Shown: in pieces, positions 43,835 to 54,109 of the stretch
Layout: every line of letters starts with the position of its first letter
How positions within the stretch are numbered: position 1 is the stretch's first letter
Assembly: GCA_937930635.1 (NCBI GenBank)
Contig: CALHCF010000015.1
Coordinates: 1 to 64,000 of the forward strand
Length of the DNA stretch: 64,000 nucleotides
Source: an uncultured Rhizobiaceae group bacterium
GTDB taxonomy: Bacteria > Pseudomonadota > Alphaproteobacteria > Rhizobiales > Rhizobiaceae
Direction: 5' to 3'
The notes under the pieces: generated by a model
What the model was told of the DNA's origin: nothing
Seen by the model: only the letters and a program-made list of their open reading frames with translations
Databases searched by the model: none
Translations under genes and position numbers: made by a program

Positions 43835-44821
43835 ATGAAACGATCTTTTATCGATTCTGGCTATTTACCGCCGGAAACCAGTAGCAGACTTGTTTACAGC
43901 GGCGGTCGGCTTGACCGATTTTCGGAGGAGCGGAATGAAAACTGCATCGCCGATGCACTGGCGGATCCATCAACCCGTCTGATCGGCATGGCGCGCGGGC
44001 GCGCACTGGTCCGCCTCGGCGAAGAGAAGACCGATCTGCTTTTTACACGCGAAGAATTGGCGCCATTTCAACCCAAGATGCAGCAAACGATCCTTCTTGG
44101 AGAAGAAGAGGGAGCGCATCGGCTGGCGGTACCCCTGAACATCAACCCGGATGAAGAGGGGTTTGCGCTTCCAGAACCTTTTAAAGCCATCGATTTTCGG
44201 TCGTTGGCCTTCCAGAGCTTGCTGTCACATAGCGAATTTGGTCTGGTTGCCTATGCCGGATCCTTGCTTGCATGGCATGCGACCAACCGGTTTTGCGCAC
44301 GCTGTGGCAATCCAAGTGAATTGCGGGAAGGAGGTGCAAAAAGAGTTTGCTCATCCTGCGGGAAAGAGCATTTTCCGCGCACTGACCCGGTGGTGATCAT
44401 GCTCACGGTATCCGGTGATAAATGCCTGCTGGGTCGTTCGCATCACTTCCCGCCGGGCATGTATTCGGCACTGGCGGGTTTTGTTGAACCGGGCGAAACC
44501 ATGGAGAGCGCTGTACGGCGCGAGACGTTTGAAGAATCCGGTATTCGCGTGGGCAAGGTCTCCTATCACGCCACCCAGCCCTGGCCGTTTCCTCACTCCC
44601 TGATGATCGGCTGCTATGGTGAGGCGCTGGAAGACACAATTGTGAAAGATGAACAGGAACTGGATGATTGCCGTTGGTTTGCCCGCGCGGAAATTCTGGC
44701 CATCTTGGCGGGTGAGGGCGAAAAGAACGAAGACGGCACCGACAAGATTTTCCTTCCGCCCCGCATGGCTATCGCCTCCTGCCTCGTGAACGACTGGGCG
44801 AAGGGCCATGTCACTATTTGA
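43835..44821 (+). CDS. nudC: NAD(H) pyrophosphatase NudC
   Basis: A 328-residue Nudix hydrolase. The zinc ribbon CARCGNPS...CSSCGKEHFPRTDP sits mid-protein, followed by the Nudix box GFVEPGETMESAVRRETFEE and the NudC tail SLMIGCYGEA. It hydrolyses NADH and removes NAD caps from RNA. It overlaps the convergent oxidoreductase gene by 8 bp. Confidence 0.95.
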   Translation: MKRSFIDSGYLPPETSSRLVYSGGRLDRFSEERNENCIADALADPSTRLIGMARGRALVRLGEEKTDLLFTREELAPFQPKMQQTILLGEEEGAHRLAVPLNINPDEEGFALPEPFKAIDFRSLAFQSLLSHSEFGLVAYAGSLLAWHATNRFCARCGNPSELREGGAKRVCSSCGKEHFPRTDPVVIMLTVSGDKCLLGRSHHFPPGMYSALAGFVEPGETMESAVRRETFEESGIRVGKVSYHATQPWPFPHSLMIGCYGEALEDTIVKDEQELDDCRWFARAEILAILAGEGEKNEDGTDKIFLPPRMAIASCLVNDWAKGHVTI

Positions 44822-45893
44822 CGGCCAGGCCCATCAGCGCGCCAAAATTTCCATCAACCATGAACCGAGCCATCTCCTCAGCGACCACGGGTGCGCGCAG
44901 ATAACCGGCACCGGCATGGCTGAGGCTGTAATAGATCTGTGGATTCTCGCTGGACCGGCCAAGCCTCAGATTGCCATCCCCGATCTTGGCCCTCAGGCCA
45001 GCTGTAACGCCCAGTAAAGGCAATTGACGCACCGTTGGCAGAATTGGTTCGGCATTGGCCAGGAGCCGTTCAATCACATCGCTTGAAGGGTCAAGCGATG
45101 TTTCGCCCGGTTCGTAGGTCGTTCCAACAATAAGGTGGCGGTCGCCGCGTGGGCACAAATTTCCCCGGTGATGTTTGATCATGTGACGCAGCGGTTTTTG
45201 CAGCGCCGTCATGTCCAGATTGAGATTGACCCCACGGACCGCCCGACAAGGTCCGATATCTGCAGGCAGCCCATTGATTGGATGGCTGCCCGTACCTGTA
45301 CACAACAAGATGGCATCACAGTCGATTGCCCGACCGTCAGAGAGGGTTGCGCGGCAGTTTTTGCCATCCTGACCAATCTCGCTCAGTGCGGTCTCCTGGA
45401 TTATTTCACCATCGGCCTGCACGATTATCCTGGCGAGAGCCTCACAGACTTTCTGCCCGTTGACCCACCGGATATCGGGCAAAAAACAACCCGCCGCGAT
45501 TTCTTTTGACAGCGCTGGTTCCAGTCGGTTGAGGTCGTCTTGTTTGAGTGGCTCAACCCTCCACCCGTCATTGCATCGTGTTGTCTGATCCTTTTCAAAC
45601 CGGGCGAGGTTATCACTGATTGCAACGCGGATTTGCCCTTCGGTGCGAAATTGAACACTGATACCACTGTCTTGTTCCAAAGCGGCGACGAATTCCGGCC
45701 AGCGCCGCAAAGCCTCCCATTCGACCTTGCGCATGGGCGTTGTTCCAAGCCGCGGTTCCAGATAGCTGGTCGCCACGCCGCTGGCACCACAGGCGATCTT
45801 TCCCGCCTCCACAACCGTAACCTGCGCCCCTCGTGCCAATAATGCATGAGCCGTCGATAATCCTGCTATTCCGGCACCAACAACCAGAATCAT
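44814..45893 (-). CDS. FAD-dependent amine oxidase (ThiO / MnmC C-terminal-like)
   Basis: A 359-residue DAO-family flavoprotein. MILVVGAGIAGLSTAHALLA is the FAD fingerprint; HRGNLCPRGDRHLIVGTTYE and SHAGAGYLRAPVVAEEMA fit the glycine oxidase (ThiO) and MnmC oxidase group. It starts inside the end of mnmD (ATGA), in the same order as the methyltransferase and oxidase halves of bifunctional MnmC, so it may be a separated MnmC oxidase that removes the carboxymethyl group from cmnm5U34 in tRNA. A metabolic amino acid oxidase is an alternative. Confidence 0.82.
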   Translation of the reverse strand: MILVVGAGIAGLSTAHALLARGAQVTVVEAGKIACGASGVATSYLEPRLGTTPMRKVEWEALRRWPEFVAALEQDSGISVQFRTEGQIRVAISDNLARFEKDQTTRCNDGWRVEPLKQDDLNRLEPALSKEIAAGCFLPDIRWVNGQKVCEALARIIVQADGEIIQETALSEIGQDGKNCRATLSDGRAIDCDAILLCTGTGSHPINGLPADIGPCRAVRGVNLNLDMTALQKPLRHMIKHHRGNLCPRGDRHLIVGTTYEPGETSLDPSSDVIERLLANAEPILPTVRQLPLLGVTAGLRAKIGDGNLRLGRSSENPQIYYSLSHAGAGYLRAPVVAEEMARFMVDGNFGALMGLAVK

Positions 45894-46618
45894 TGTTTGA
45901 TTCCTGCAATCATCTCGCGCTTGGTTCCAAATCCGGGCAGTTTTTTCATAACAAAACCTGCCGATTCCAGATTGCGCCGAACCCAGCCCGCAGCAGTATA
46001 GCTGGCGCAGGTACCGCGTATCTTGGTCTTGTCGGCAACTGCCTGCATAAGCTCGCCCGACCACATTTCGGGGTTTTTTGCGGGGGAAAATCCATCAAGA
46101 AACCAGGCGTCGGCAGGTTTTTTGAAATCGTGCAAAGCCTGGTCTGCCGGTTTTGCGATCACCTGCAGAGTGGTTTGAGCGTCGAGCAGAACCGTTTCAT
46201 TTCCCAGCCTTTCCCAGTTTTCCAGCAGGATCCTGGTCAGCGGTGCCAGATCTTCCCAGCCTGATAGCGCGCGTTCCGCTTCACTGGCTTCAATTGGAAA
46301 AGCTTCGATAGAAATGTAATCCAGCATCTGTCTTTTTGTGCGGGTCTGTTGCCAGTTGGCCCAGGTTTCAAGAAAATTCAACCCGGTGCCGAACCCAAGT
46401 TCTCCTATCGTGAAATTCTCTTGCTCCAGCCAGCGCTGCGGCAGGTCATTTCCTCCCAAAAACACATGGGCACATTCGCGCCGACCGTCATGGCGCGAGT
46501 AATAGTAATCTCCAAAACGGGTTGAGAAGGGAAGATCGTCTTCATGCCAAAGAAGCGCTTCTTCGGTTGTGGAACCAGTATCATTCATGCCGTTTTGAGC
46601 CGTAGCGGGCGTTTTCAT
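45890..46618 (-). CDS. mnmD: tRNA (5-methylaminomethyl-2-thiouridine)-methyltransferase, MnmD type
   Basis: A DUF752-family SAM methyltransferase (242 residues from 46618). Recognisable parts are FSTRFGDYYYSRHDG, VFLGGNDLPQRW, the SAM site IGELGFGTGLNFLE, DAWFLDGFSPAKNPEMW and TCASYTAAGWVRRNLESAGF. It adds the last methyl of mnm5U34 in the tRNA wobble position. Starts at 46588 and a GTG at 46669 are also possible; no clear ribosome binding site decides. It is a free-standing form of the MnmC N-terminal half. Confidence 0.9.
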   Translation of the reverse strand: MKTPATAQNGMNDTGSTTEEALLWHEDDLPFSTRFGDYYYSRHDGRRECAHVFLGGNDLPQRWLEQENFTIGELGFGTGLNFLETWANWQQTRTKRQMLDYISIEAFPIEASEAERALSGWEDLAPLTRILLENWERLGNETVLLDAQTTLQVIAKPADQALHDFKKPADAWFLDGFSPAKNPEMWSGELMQAVADKTKIRGTCASYTAAGWVRRNLESAGFVMKKLPGFGTKREMIAGIKQ

Positions 46619-46733
46619 GGTTGCCGCGGTGCGACAAATGCCAATTGGAGTCAATCTCTGACTTGTCACTGCCAGACTGCGGCACTATCAAACACCCTTA
46701 TATACATGTGGTTCGGCAAACAGGGAAAATAGC

Positions 46734-47702
46734 ATGGCGCTCGATATCGACATGGTTCTGGACAGGCGGTTGTTGCGGCGGCGTCTGACATTCTGGCGGA
46801 TTGGCGCGCTCGTTGCGATTGCCATTGCGGCCATCGCGTTTCTTGGCGCAACCGGCGTTTTCGAGAATGTGGGCAAACCCGGTGAGCATATTGCCCGTGT
46901 CACTATCAACGGCATGATCACGGAAGACCGACCATTGCTGAAGATGCTCGATAAAATCAGCAAGGATGATTCTGTAAAGGGCGTGATCCTGTCGATTGAT
47001 TCACCAGGCGGCACTACGGTTGGCGGAGAAGCAATATTTGAGGCGGTCCGCAAAGTGGCCAAGGAGAAACCCACAACCGCCAGTGTTGGAACTCTGGCCG
47101 CTTCTGCCGGCTACATGATCGCGTCTGGCAGCGACCATATCGTCGCCCGCAGGTCATCCATTGTCGGTTCCATCGGCGTCATCTTTCAATATCCGCAGGC
47201 ATCGGAACTGCTCGACAAGATTGGTGTGCAGTTAAAAGAGATCAAATCGTCACCGCTCAAGGCAGAGCCTTCTCCCTTCCATGCTCCGCCACCAGGAGCC
47301 GAGGCCGTCATCGAAGAATTGATCGACGACAGCTACAATTGGTTTGTTGATCTGGTAACTGACCGCCGCCCACTCAACCGGGCACAAGTGCTCAAGCTGG
47401 CGGACGGGCGTATTTATTCAGGACAAAAGGGGCTGGAAACCAAGCTCATCGACGCGCTGGGCGGTGAAGATATTGCCAAGGCCTGGCTGGTGAAGGAGAA
47501 GGGTGTTTCGAAAGATCTCAAAACCCTCGACTGGACACCCCAAAGACCTCGCCGCGGCGGATTGTTTGCCAACACATTCACGCGTTGGCTGCTGGGGAAA
47601 TCTGATGCCTCCTTAAGAGATATTTCGGCAGATGATCTTCCGGCTGTTATTCCGCGCAGACTGTTTCTTGACGGCCTGCTGTCGATTTGGCACGGTCGCT
47701 GA
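46734..47702 (+). CDS. sppA: Signal peptide peptidase SppA (36K type)
   Basis: A 322-residue membrane serine protease that degrades cleaved signal peptides. A membrane anchor is at about residues 18-42; the catalytic core has VILSIDSPGGTTVGGEAIF, the nucleophile Ser in LAASAGYMIAS, SSIVGSIGVIFQYP, and the Lys of the Ser/Lys dyad in IKSSPLKAEPSPF. Length and order match the short bacterial type. It is followed by a strong hairpin and ihfB. Confidence 0.95.
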   Translation: MALDIDMVLDRRLLRRRLTFWRIGALVAIAIAAIAFLGATGVFENVGKPGEHIARVTINGMITEDRPLLKMLDKISKDDSVKGVILSIDSPGGTTVGGEAIFEAVRKVAKEKPTTASVGTLAASAGYMIASGSDHIVARRSSIVGSIGVIFQYPQASELLDKIGVQLKEIKSSPLKAEPSPFHAPPPGAEAVIEELIDDSYNWFVDLVTDRRPLNRAQVLKLADGRIYSGQKGLETKLIDALGGEDIAKAWLVKEKGVSKDLKTLDWTPQRPRRGGLFANTFTRWLLGKSDASLRDISADDLPAVIPRRLFLDGLLSIWHGR

Positions 47703-47719
47703 GGCTTGGCGGGAATTCG

Positions 47720-47755
47720 TGGCAAAAAGAACATGTGGGGTTGTTCTCTTTGCCA
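47720..47755. terminator. Strong hairpin after sppA
   Basis: TGGCAAAAAGAACA (47720-47733) and TGTTCTCTTTGCCA (47742-47755) form a 14-bp stem with one A-C mismatch and an 8-nt loop. On the plus strand no T-run follows, so it may be a processing or attenuation hairpin between sppA and ihfB. Confidence 0.55.
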
Positions 47756-47830
47756 AAAACGAGGAAGTAAAGGCGGTGGTAAGGCTGCGTAGAACAGCAA
47801 CACTATCGGTAGGAGAGGAATTGACCGTAA

Positions 47831-48109
47831 ATGATTAAGTCGGAGCTGGTTCAGATTGTTGCTGAACAGAACCCCCATTTATTTCAGCGCGATGTCGAGA
47901 ATATTATTAATGCGATATTGGACGAAATTTCAGAAGCACTCGCAAATGGCGACCGGGTAGAGTTGCGCGGTTTCGGTGCGTTCTCGGTAAAAAATCGTAG
48001 CGCGCGTGTTGGAAGAAACCCGCGTACCGGTGAACGCGTTGAAGTTGAAGAAAAGTGGGTGCCGTTTTTCAAAACAGGTAAAGATCTGCGCGAACGGTTG
48101 AACGTGTAG
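47831..48109 (+). CDS. ihfB: Integration host factor subunit beta
   Basis: A 92-residue DNA-bending HU/IHF family protein. [35 protein letters not shown] and the beta-arm tip [20 protein letters not shown] are the IHF-beta form (HU lacks the KxxxxFK ending of this type). It pairs with IhfA, encoded elsewhere. Confidence 0.95.
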   Translation: MIKSELVQIVAEQNPHLFQRDVENIINAILDEISEALANGDRVELRGFGAFSVKNRSARVGRNPRTGERVEVEEKWVPFFKTGKDLRERLNV

Positions 48110-48155
48110 GCACTCTGCTGCCATTTATGTTTGATGGTTATTGAGGTAGCGGGTG

Positions 48156-48183
48156 ACAATTTGCCCGCAAAAGGGCAGATTGT
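48156..48183 (+). terminator. Hairpin downstream of ihfB
   Basis: ACAATTTGCCC (48156-48166) pairs with GGGCAGATTGT (48173-48183) with one mismatch around GCAAAA, followed within 8 nt by a pyrimidine-rich CTTTATCACTCTTTTC. A plausible intrinsic terminator for ihfB. Confidence 0.5.
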
Positions 48184-48228
48184 GCCTTTATCACTCTTTT
48201 CGTTTGCAATCTGAGGATTGAGAATTCG

Positions 48229-48612
48229 ATGTTGAAGCGACTGGCTACTGTTTTTGTTATTGTTCCAATCGGGCTGATTGTGATCACTCTTGCCGTTGCC
48301 AACCGGCAGCCGGTTACCCTTGTGGTCCCGCCACAGATAGGTGACACCTTCTTCCTGTCCCTGACAGTCCCGCTCTTTGTGCTGGTCTTTGCATCGCTGC
48401 TGGTTGGAATGTTCCTGGGCGGATTTGTGACATGGGTCCGTCAGGGAAAATATCGCAAACAGGCGCGTGAAAGCCGTTCCGAAGTTGTGAAACAGGCGTT
48501 TGAGGTTCAAAAGCAAAAAAACCGGGCCGATGAGCTGGCCCAGCAAAATGCTGAACAGGCTCCTGTTGCCGGAAAGGCCATTGGCCTGCTTGCATCATCA
48601 AAGGCTGCCTGA
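48229..48612 (+). CDS. LapA-domain (DUF1049) membrane protein
   Basis: A 127-residue protein with two membrane helices (about 4-25 and 42-65), RQPVTLVVPP between them and a positively charged, coiled-coil-like cytoplasmic tail rich in Gln and Lys. This is the LapA layout, which in enterobacteria takes part with LapB in control of lipopolysaccharide synthesis. No lapB is adjacent; alphaproteobacteria commonly carry this gene next to ihfB. Confidence 0.88.
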   Translation: MLKRLATVFVIVPIGLIVITLAVANRQPVTLVVPPQIGDTFFLSLTVPLFVLVFASLLVGMFLGGFVTWVRQGKYRKQARESRSEVVKQAFEVQKQKNRADELAQQNAEQAPVAGKAIGLLASSKAA

Positions 48613-48620
48613 CAGCACTT

Positions 48621-49670
48621 TTAAATCTGAGCGCGCCGCGCCAGCCCTTTTGCTTCAATCGCGATGGCCAGCAGGGCTGTGGACGTCAATGGAACAGCCA
48701 GAGCTGCGCTTGTCCGCGTCTCAAGAGATACTTTATCCAGCCGCGTCAGAGTGCGTTCCAGTGCAACCGAAGGCCAGATAGCAATGGCGCGGGAAAGTTT
48801 ATCGCGCCTTTGAAAATTCACAGGTGGCCGCATGGCACCAACGATTGCCGATGCAGGCTGCCGTTTTGCATCCATCTGCGCCCGTGCCAGATGAAGTGTC
48901 TGGAAATGCCGTTGCAACCCGTTGACGATCTGGAAAACGGCCACACCCTGCGCAATAAGGCGTTTGAACGTGTGCTCCATAACCGCGATATCGCCTGTAC
49001 TGGCTGCGTCAATCACAGTATCCACAGCAAGAGAAGAAGCATCACCCACGACCGCTTCAATATCGGCAAGGCTGATGCTTTCCTGCCCCTTGGCATACAG
49101 GCAGAGTTTTTGAACTTCACCGCGAGAGGCGAGCCTGTCGCCACCCAGTAAGGATTTGAGAACCTGCCGCGCTTCACGGTCAATCGAAAGGCCAGCCGCC
49201 TTCAGTTCTTCATCGATAATTCCGTCAATCGCCTTTGCCTGATCCTGATAGCAGGGCAGAGCAACTGATGAGGGTGATTTCTCCACCCGGGTTCGAAGCG
49301 GGGCGCTCTTCTTTAGGTCGCCCGCTTCAATCAACAAAAGGGCATCGCTGGGCGGCACATCGAGGACGGGTTGCACGGCGGCTGCCAAGTTCTTTTGCGT
49401 GCTGCCACGTATCCAGACGAGACGTTCACCACCAAACATCGAAACGGTGTGCACTTCATCTGCAATACGCGCCGGGTCAGATGCTGCATCATCAGCATCA
49501 AGACGAATGGTTGAAAACGGATCTTCCAGACTGGCACCGCTCGCTTTGGCGAAGCGTGTTGCTCGCTCTGAAACAAGGCCCTTGTCGGGCCCGTAAATCA
49601 GAATAACGCGGTGCTTGCCATCTGGTTTTGAAAGATAGCGGTCGACTTCATGGGCTTTCAATTGCGCCAT
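48621..49670 (-). CDS. holA: DNA polymerase III subunit delta
   Basis: A 349-residue clamp-loader subunit. VILIYGPDKGLVSERATRFA opens the domain; GGDRLASRGEVQKLCLYA and FKRLIAQGVAVFQIVNGLQRHFQ are HolA landmarks. It is downstream of lptE and leuS in the same orientation, the standard order in many proteobacteria, 16 bp after lptE. Confidence 0.95.
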   Translation of the reverse strand: MAQLKAHEVDRYLSKPDGKHRVILIYGPDKGLVSERATRFAKASGASLEDPFSTIRLDADDAASDPARIADEVHTVSMFGGERLVWIRGSTQKNLAAAVQPVLDVPPSDALLLIEAGDLKKSAPLRTRVEKSPSSVALPCYQDQAKAIDGIIDEELKAAGLSIDREARQVLKSLLGGDRLASRGEVQKLCLYAKGQESISLADIEAVVGDASSLAVDTVIDAASTGDIAVMEHTFKRLIAQGVAVFQIVNGLQRHFQTLHLARAQMDAKRQPASAIVGAMRPPVNFQRRDKLSRAIAIWPSVALERTLTRLDKVSLETRTSAALAVPLTSTALLAIAIEAKGLARRAQI

Positions 49671-49686
49671 GGCAAACGTTCAAATC

Positions 49687-50244
49687 CTAAGTGTCGGCGA
49701 TTGCCTGTGCGATTGCGAGACTGATCTGGTGGGCAGCCGTCTTGGCGGCACGATTCTCGGCATCCCGTTCGGCGCGCTGGTTGGCGAAACTTTGCGGCGT
49801 TCTGTCGAAGGCGGCTATTGTCTCACGCACTCCGGCATCAATTTCCTTGCCGGTTTTTTTGTCCACCAGCGTATAATTGACGCGCATGATCACCTGGGCC
49901 GATGTTGGTGAGAGGTTATTGGCCTCTACAGAAAGACGAACAACCCGCGACAACACCACCAGGGTAACGTCATAGTCTGTGGTGTCGGGTTCCTGCCCTC
50001 CATGGAAAGCGAAAAGCAATTGGTTGCGCACCTGTTGCGCCTGTCTTGTGTTGACCTGTTTTATCCCCACACGTGACAAAGCTTCCCGCGTGGTCAATCC
50101 AAACGAACCCGCTGAAAGCTGGCCACCGGGGCGTGAGGCGTTGAGAGGTTCAACGGTACAGCCGGACACCATTGCGGCAACCGCAATCAGCACCGCCATA
50201 AGGAGTTGGTTGGGCATATTCACACCGGGCCTAAATGACCACAT
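49687..50244 (-). CDS. lptE: LPS-assembly lipoprotein LptE
   Basis: A 185-residue outer-membrane lipoprotein. The signal sequence ends in a lipobox-like VSGC before [12 protein letters not shown]; the rest matches the alphaproteobacterial LptE layout with [12 protein letters not shown] and [15 protein letters not shown]. LptE plugs LptD in LPS delivery. The ATG at 50244 is preferred: GGGAGA lies 8 nt before it and it adds an Arg to the signal n-region; it overlaps the end of leuS by 14 bp. ATG at 50217 is the alternative. Confidence 0.88.
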   Translation of the reverse strand: MWSFRPGVNMPNQLLMAVLIAVAAMVSGCTVEPLNASRPGGQLSAGSFGLTTREALSRVGIKQVNTRQAQQVRNQLLFAFHGGQEPDTTDYDVTLVVLSRVVRLSVEANNLSPTSAQVIMRVNYTLVDKKTGKEIDAGVRETIAAFDRTPQSFANQRAERDAENRAAKTAAHQISLAIAQAIADT

Positions 50245-52813
50245 TGACAATTCTCCCAGGTACAACGACGACCTTTCTGGGTTGCTTACCAGAAAGGGCG
50301 TTTTGTACAAAGTCCAGAGCAAGAACTTCGTTTTCGACGCCCTCCTTGTCCATATCCTTTGCAACAGTAAGATCGCCGCGTTTTTTGCCATTAATTTGCA
50401 CAGGCAGTGTAACAGTTGATTCCTCCAGCAATGAGGCATCAATTTCGGGCCATGCAGCAGAACTGATCATGCCTGTTTGGCCAATCACACCCCAGCATTC
50501 CTCTGCCAGATGCGGCATCATCGGCGCGACCATTTGCAGGGTCATGGAAATGGCTTCTTTCAAAACAGGTGGCCCGACTTTTGCGGATTTAACCGCCTGT
50601 TCGATAGCGTTGACCAGAGTATATATCTGCGCAACCGCCGAGTTGTAACGCAGCCCCGGTATCATCTCGTCAACATTGTGCAGGGCCTTATGGGCGGTCT
50701 TGCGCAATTCCAGATCAGCTTCTTTGCTTCCAGCCGTGTCATCGCCGTCTGCGATTGTATGAACCAGCCGCCACAGGCGTTGGACAAAACGATGAGCACC
50801 TTCGACACCGGCTTCGGTCCAGATTACATCGCGGTCCGGCGGTGAATCAGAGAGCACGAACCAGCGTGCTGTATCGGCACCATAGCTGTTGATGATGTCG
50901 TCTGGATCGACAGTGTTGCGTTTTGACTTCGACATTTTTTCAATGCCGCCGATGGGAACTTCCGCCCCGTTGTCTCGGCGGAATGCACGCCGCCCGTTAC
51001 CGCCTTCGTCAATATCCAGCTCAGATGGCTGAAACCAGCCCATGTCCTTGTCGCCATAGGTTTCGTGAACGACCATGCCCTGGGTAAAAAGACCTCTGAA
51101 CGGCTCTTTAACCTCCATGTGTCCGGTAATCTGCATCGCGCGCGCAAAGAAGCGTGAGTACAACAGATGCAGGATCGCATGTTCGATGCCGCCGATATAC
51201 TGGTCGACTGGTAACCAGCGGTTTGCAGCTGTCACATTGGTCGGTGTGTTGACCGTGTTATCCGTGAAGCGGGCAAAATACCACGATGAGTCAACAAATG
51301 TGTCCATCGTGTCGGTATCGCGCTCAGCGGCCTTGCCGCAACTGGGGCAGTCCACGTATTTCCAGGTCGGGTGCACGTCCAGCGCTTTGCCGGGTTTGTC
51401 AAAATCAACATCCTCTGGCAGCACCACAGGAAGATCCTGCTCTCGAACCGGTACAGCACCACAATCATCGCAATGGATCATCGGGATCGGACAGCCCCAA
51501 TAGCGCTGGCGTGAGATACCCCAGTCGCGCAAACGGTATTGCAGTTTTGCAGATCCAAGCCCCTGCTTTTCTGCCCAGTCGATCGTCGCCTCAACGCCCT
51601 CCTCGCCTGTTGTTATTTCGACCCCGGCAGGCTGGTTCACATAGCGTACCTTTTGGCTTTTAAGCGGCACAAAAGCATCGTTTGCGACCGGCGTATCATC
51701 GTCGAGAGCAAAGAAAGTATCGATTACAGGCAGGTCATATTTTCTGGCGAAATCCAGATCACGTTGATCGTGTGCCGGACAGGCAAAAACCGCCCCCGTA
51801 CCATAGCCCATCACAACAAAATTCGCGACATAGACCGGCAGGGTTTGATCTTCATATAGGGGATGTTTGACCTTCAATCCGGTGTCAAATCCCAGCTTTT
51901 CGGCCTTCTCCAGCTCTTCTTCAGATGTTCCGGACCGACGTACTTCGGTATTGAACGTCGCAAGATCAGCATTGTCTTGGGCCAGCGCAATCGCGAGCGG
52001 GTGTTCTGGCGCCATGGCAATAAAACTGGCACCGGCCAGTGTGTCTGGCCGGGTTGTGAAAATTTCAATCCCATCAAAACCCAGAACCGATTCGGTCAGA
52101 CCAAATGTCATCTGCAGGCCACGTGACTTGCCGATCCAGTTGGCCTGCATCAGTTTCACCTTGTCGGGCCATTGATCAAGCGTGTCGAGGCTGGTGAGCA
52201 AGTCTTCGGAAAAATCGGTAATTCGACCAAACCACTGCGTCAGGTCGCGCTGTTCCACATCGGCACCGGAACGCCAGCCCTTCCCATCGATTACCTGTTC
52301 ATTGGCCAGAACGGTCATATCGACAGGATCCCAGTTCACCCGGGAGTTCTTGCGATAGACCAGCCCGGCCTCAAGAAAATCAAGAAACAGTTTTTGCTGG
52401 TGCTGATAGTAGTCAACGTCGCATGTTGCGAATTCGCGCGACCAGTCGAGCGATAGTCCCATGGACTTCAGCTGCTTTTTCATCGCCTCGATATTGGAAT
52501 AGGTCCAGTCCTTGGGATTGACCTTGTTCTGCATCGCCGCATTTTCGGCAGGCAGGCCAAATGCATCCCAACCCATAGGGTGAAGCACCTCGAACCCTTT
52601 GGCCCGCTTGTAGCGGGCAATGACGTCACCCATGGCATAGTTGCGCACATGCCCCATATGAATGCGCCCGGAAGGGTAGGGGAACATCTCAAGCACGTAA
52701 TAGGTTTCGCGGCCGCTTTCGGGATCGGTGACCGCCTCAAACAGTTTCGCCTCATCCCATCTCTGCTGCCATTTTGTTTCAACAGATTTTGCGTTGTAAC
52801 GCTCGCTTGCCAT
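50231..52813 (-). CDS. leuS: Leucyl-tRNA synthetase
   Basis: An 860-residue class I synthetase. The HIGH motif is in [18 protein letters not shown], the KMSKS loop in [16 protein letters not shown], and the editing domain with MAPEHPL lies between them. The ATG at 52813 starts the standard [18 protein letters not shown]-terminus; the frame extends upstream to 52972 across the divergent YggS gene and is not used. It shares a transcript with lptE and holA. Confidence 0.97.
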   Translation of the reverse strand: MASERYNAKSVETKWQQRWDEAKLFEAVTDPESGRETYYVLEMFPYPSGRIHMGHVRNYAMGDVIARYKRAKGFEVLHPMGWDAFGLPAENAAMQNKVNPKDWTYSNIEAMKKQLKSMGLSLDWSREFATCDVDYYQHQQKLFLDFLEAGLVYRKNSRVNWDPVDMTVLANEQVIDGKGWRSGADVEQRDLTQWFGRITDFSEDLLTSLDTLDQWPDKVKLMQANWIGKSRGLQMTFGLTESVLGFDGIEIFTTRPDTLAGASFIAMAPEHPLAIALAQDNADLATFNTEVRRSGTSEEELEKAEKLGFDTGLKVKHPLYEDQTLPVYVANFVVMGYGTGAVFACPAHDQRDLDFARKYDLPVIDTFFALDDDTPVANDAFVPLKSQKVRYVNQPAGVEITTGEEGVEATIDWAEKQGLGSAKLQYRLRDWGISRQRYWGCPIPMIHCDDCGAVPVREQDLPVVLPEDVDFDKPGKALDVHPTWKYVDCPSCGKAAERDTDTMDTFVDSSWYFARFTDNTVNTPTNVTAANRWLPVDQYIGGIEHAILHLLYSRFFARAMQITGHMEVKEPFRGLFTQGMVVHETYGDKDMGWFQPSELDIDEGGNGRRAFRRDNGAEVPIGGIEKMSKSKRNTVDPDDIINSYGADTARWFVLSDSPPDRDVIWTEAGVEGAHRFVQRLWRLVHTIADGDDTAGSKEADLELRKTAHKALHNVDEMIPGLRYNSAVAQIYTLVNAIEQAVKSAKVGPPVLKEAISMTLQMVAPMMPHLAEECWGVIGQTGMISSAAWPEIDASLLEESTVTLPVQINGKKRGDLTVAKDMDKEGVENEVLALDFVQNALSGKQPRKVVVVPGRIVNVVI

Positions 52814-52895
52814 TTCCGGGGTCTTCGTCAAAAAGGGGAGTGATTTGAGCCGGTAGTGACCAGAAATGCCCGGCATCGTCAACAGGAGATCCGGT

Positions 52896-53558
52896 GTGAG
52901 CGATCGTGAGAGACTAGATGAAGTTCTGAACAGGGTCTCTGTGGCGGCCGATAAGGCGGAATTGGCTGCCAATGATATTACCCTGATTGCGGTATCAAAG
53001 ACTTTTGACGCGGATTCAATCCGCCCGGTTCTGAAAGCTGGTCAGCGGGTATTTGGCGAAAATCGCGTTCAGGAGAGTGAGGGCAAATGGCCCGGCCTGA
53101 AGGAGGAATTTCCAGATGCCAGGCTGCATTTGATTGGTCCGCTTCAATCAAACAAAACCCGTGAAGCTGTGGCGCTTTTCGATGCCATCCATACCGTTGA
53201 CCGTGAGAAAATCGCGGTGACGCTGGCAAAGGAAATGGTGGCGCAGGGCAGAACCCTTGAGTTGTTCGTCCAGGTTAATACCGGGGAGGAGCCTCAAAAG
53301 GCAGGTATCAGCCCGCGTGAAGCGGTCGCATTTGTTGAACGGTGCAAAACCGTTCATGGCCTGAGCATCGAGGGTTTGATGTGCATTCCGCCGTTTGACG
53401 AAAATCCCGGCCCCCATTTTGCCCTGCTGCGCAAGCTGGCGCAGGAAGCCGGGTTGGAAAAACTCTCAATGGGCATGTCCGCCGACTTCGAGACCGCAAT
53501 CGAGTTTGGAGCAACCCATATACGGGTGGGCAGTGCAATTTTCGGGTCACGCGGTTAG
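52896..53558 (+). CDS. YggS-family PLP homeostasis protein
   Basis: A 220-residue TIM-barrel protein. The PLP lysine is in [17 protein letters not shown], followed by [54 protein letters not shown] and VGSAIFG, the full YggS/PROSC pattern. It controls PLP supply rather than catalysing a reaction. The GTG at 52896 is chosen because AGGAG lies 7 nt before it; the ATG at 52866 has no such site. Confidence 0.93.
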   Translation: MSDRERLDEVLNRVSVAADKAELAANDITLIAVSKTFDADSIRPVLKAGQRVFGENRVQESEGKWPGLKEEFPDARLHLIGPLQSNKTREAVALFDAIHTVDREKIAVTLAKEMVAQGRTLELFVQVNTGEEPQKAGISPREAVAFVERCKTVHGLSIEGLMCIPPFDENPGPHFALLRKLAQEAGLEKLSMGMSADFETAIEFGATHIRVGSAIFGSRG

Positions 53559-53573
53559 GTGCGGTAAGCAGGT

Positions 53574-54029
53574 CTACGAAATCTGGTCGCTGACACAGGT
53601 TGACGGCTGATCCGTATACCAGGCTCTGGCGGTCCAGCCCTGCCCAAAGCGCTTTTCATCCAGCGAAGCGATGGTGCCGCCATCCACATTCTCACTGTAA
53701 AAATCGAAACAGTTGGCGCTGCGTTTCCAGACCTCAAAACATCCTCCGGCGAATCCGCTGGTCTCACCATAATCGAAACACAGCAGGTTGCTCTTCAAGG
53801 TCATCTTGCCTGGAATGGCGATGCCGTCCTCGACATAGCTGGTTGAACCATCTCGATTGAACCGTTCCGCCCAGGACTTGCCGTTGGAATATTCACCAGT
53901 CATTGCAAATCCGAACATTGACTGGCGGATCTGCGCTGCACCAAGCGGCCCCTTCGCAAGCTGGGCATAGGCGGAATTTCCAAGCGTGACCGCAGTGGCG
54001 ACCAGCAGCATGGCAACAATGTTTGACAT
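53574..54029 (-). CDS. Exported protein of unknown function
   Basis: A 151-residue protein with a signal peptide (MSNIVAMLLVATAVTLGNSA, cleavage after YAQ region). The mature part has the pattern FAMTGEYSNGKSWAERFNRDG and cysteines in LLCFDYGE, GGCFEVW, SANCFDFY, suggesting a small disulfide-bonded periplasmic domain. I recognise no named family with certainty. It is convergent with the YggS gene. The start at 54029 is the one giving a standard signal peptide. Confidence 0.7.
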   Translation of the reverse strand: MSNIVAMLLVATAVTLGNSAYAQLAKGPLGAAQIRQSMFGFAMTGEYSNGKSWAERFNRDGSTSYVEDGIAIPGKMTLKSNLLCFDYGETSGFAGGCFEVWKRSANCFDFYSENVDGGTIASLDEKRFGQGWTARAWYTDQPSTCVSDQIS

Positions 54030-54109
54030 TTTGCACCTAGTCGCTAAAAAGCCGCCCATGATTACGAAGGCCGTCAAAACAAAGACCACCTTGTAACTGC
54101 TCCCTCCCG

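Noticed and set aside
49671-49690. tRNA-like GTTCAAATCC between lptE and holA
   Set aside because: Only 16 bp separate the genes; there is no room for a cloverleaf and no other arm is present.
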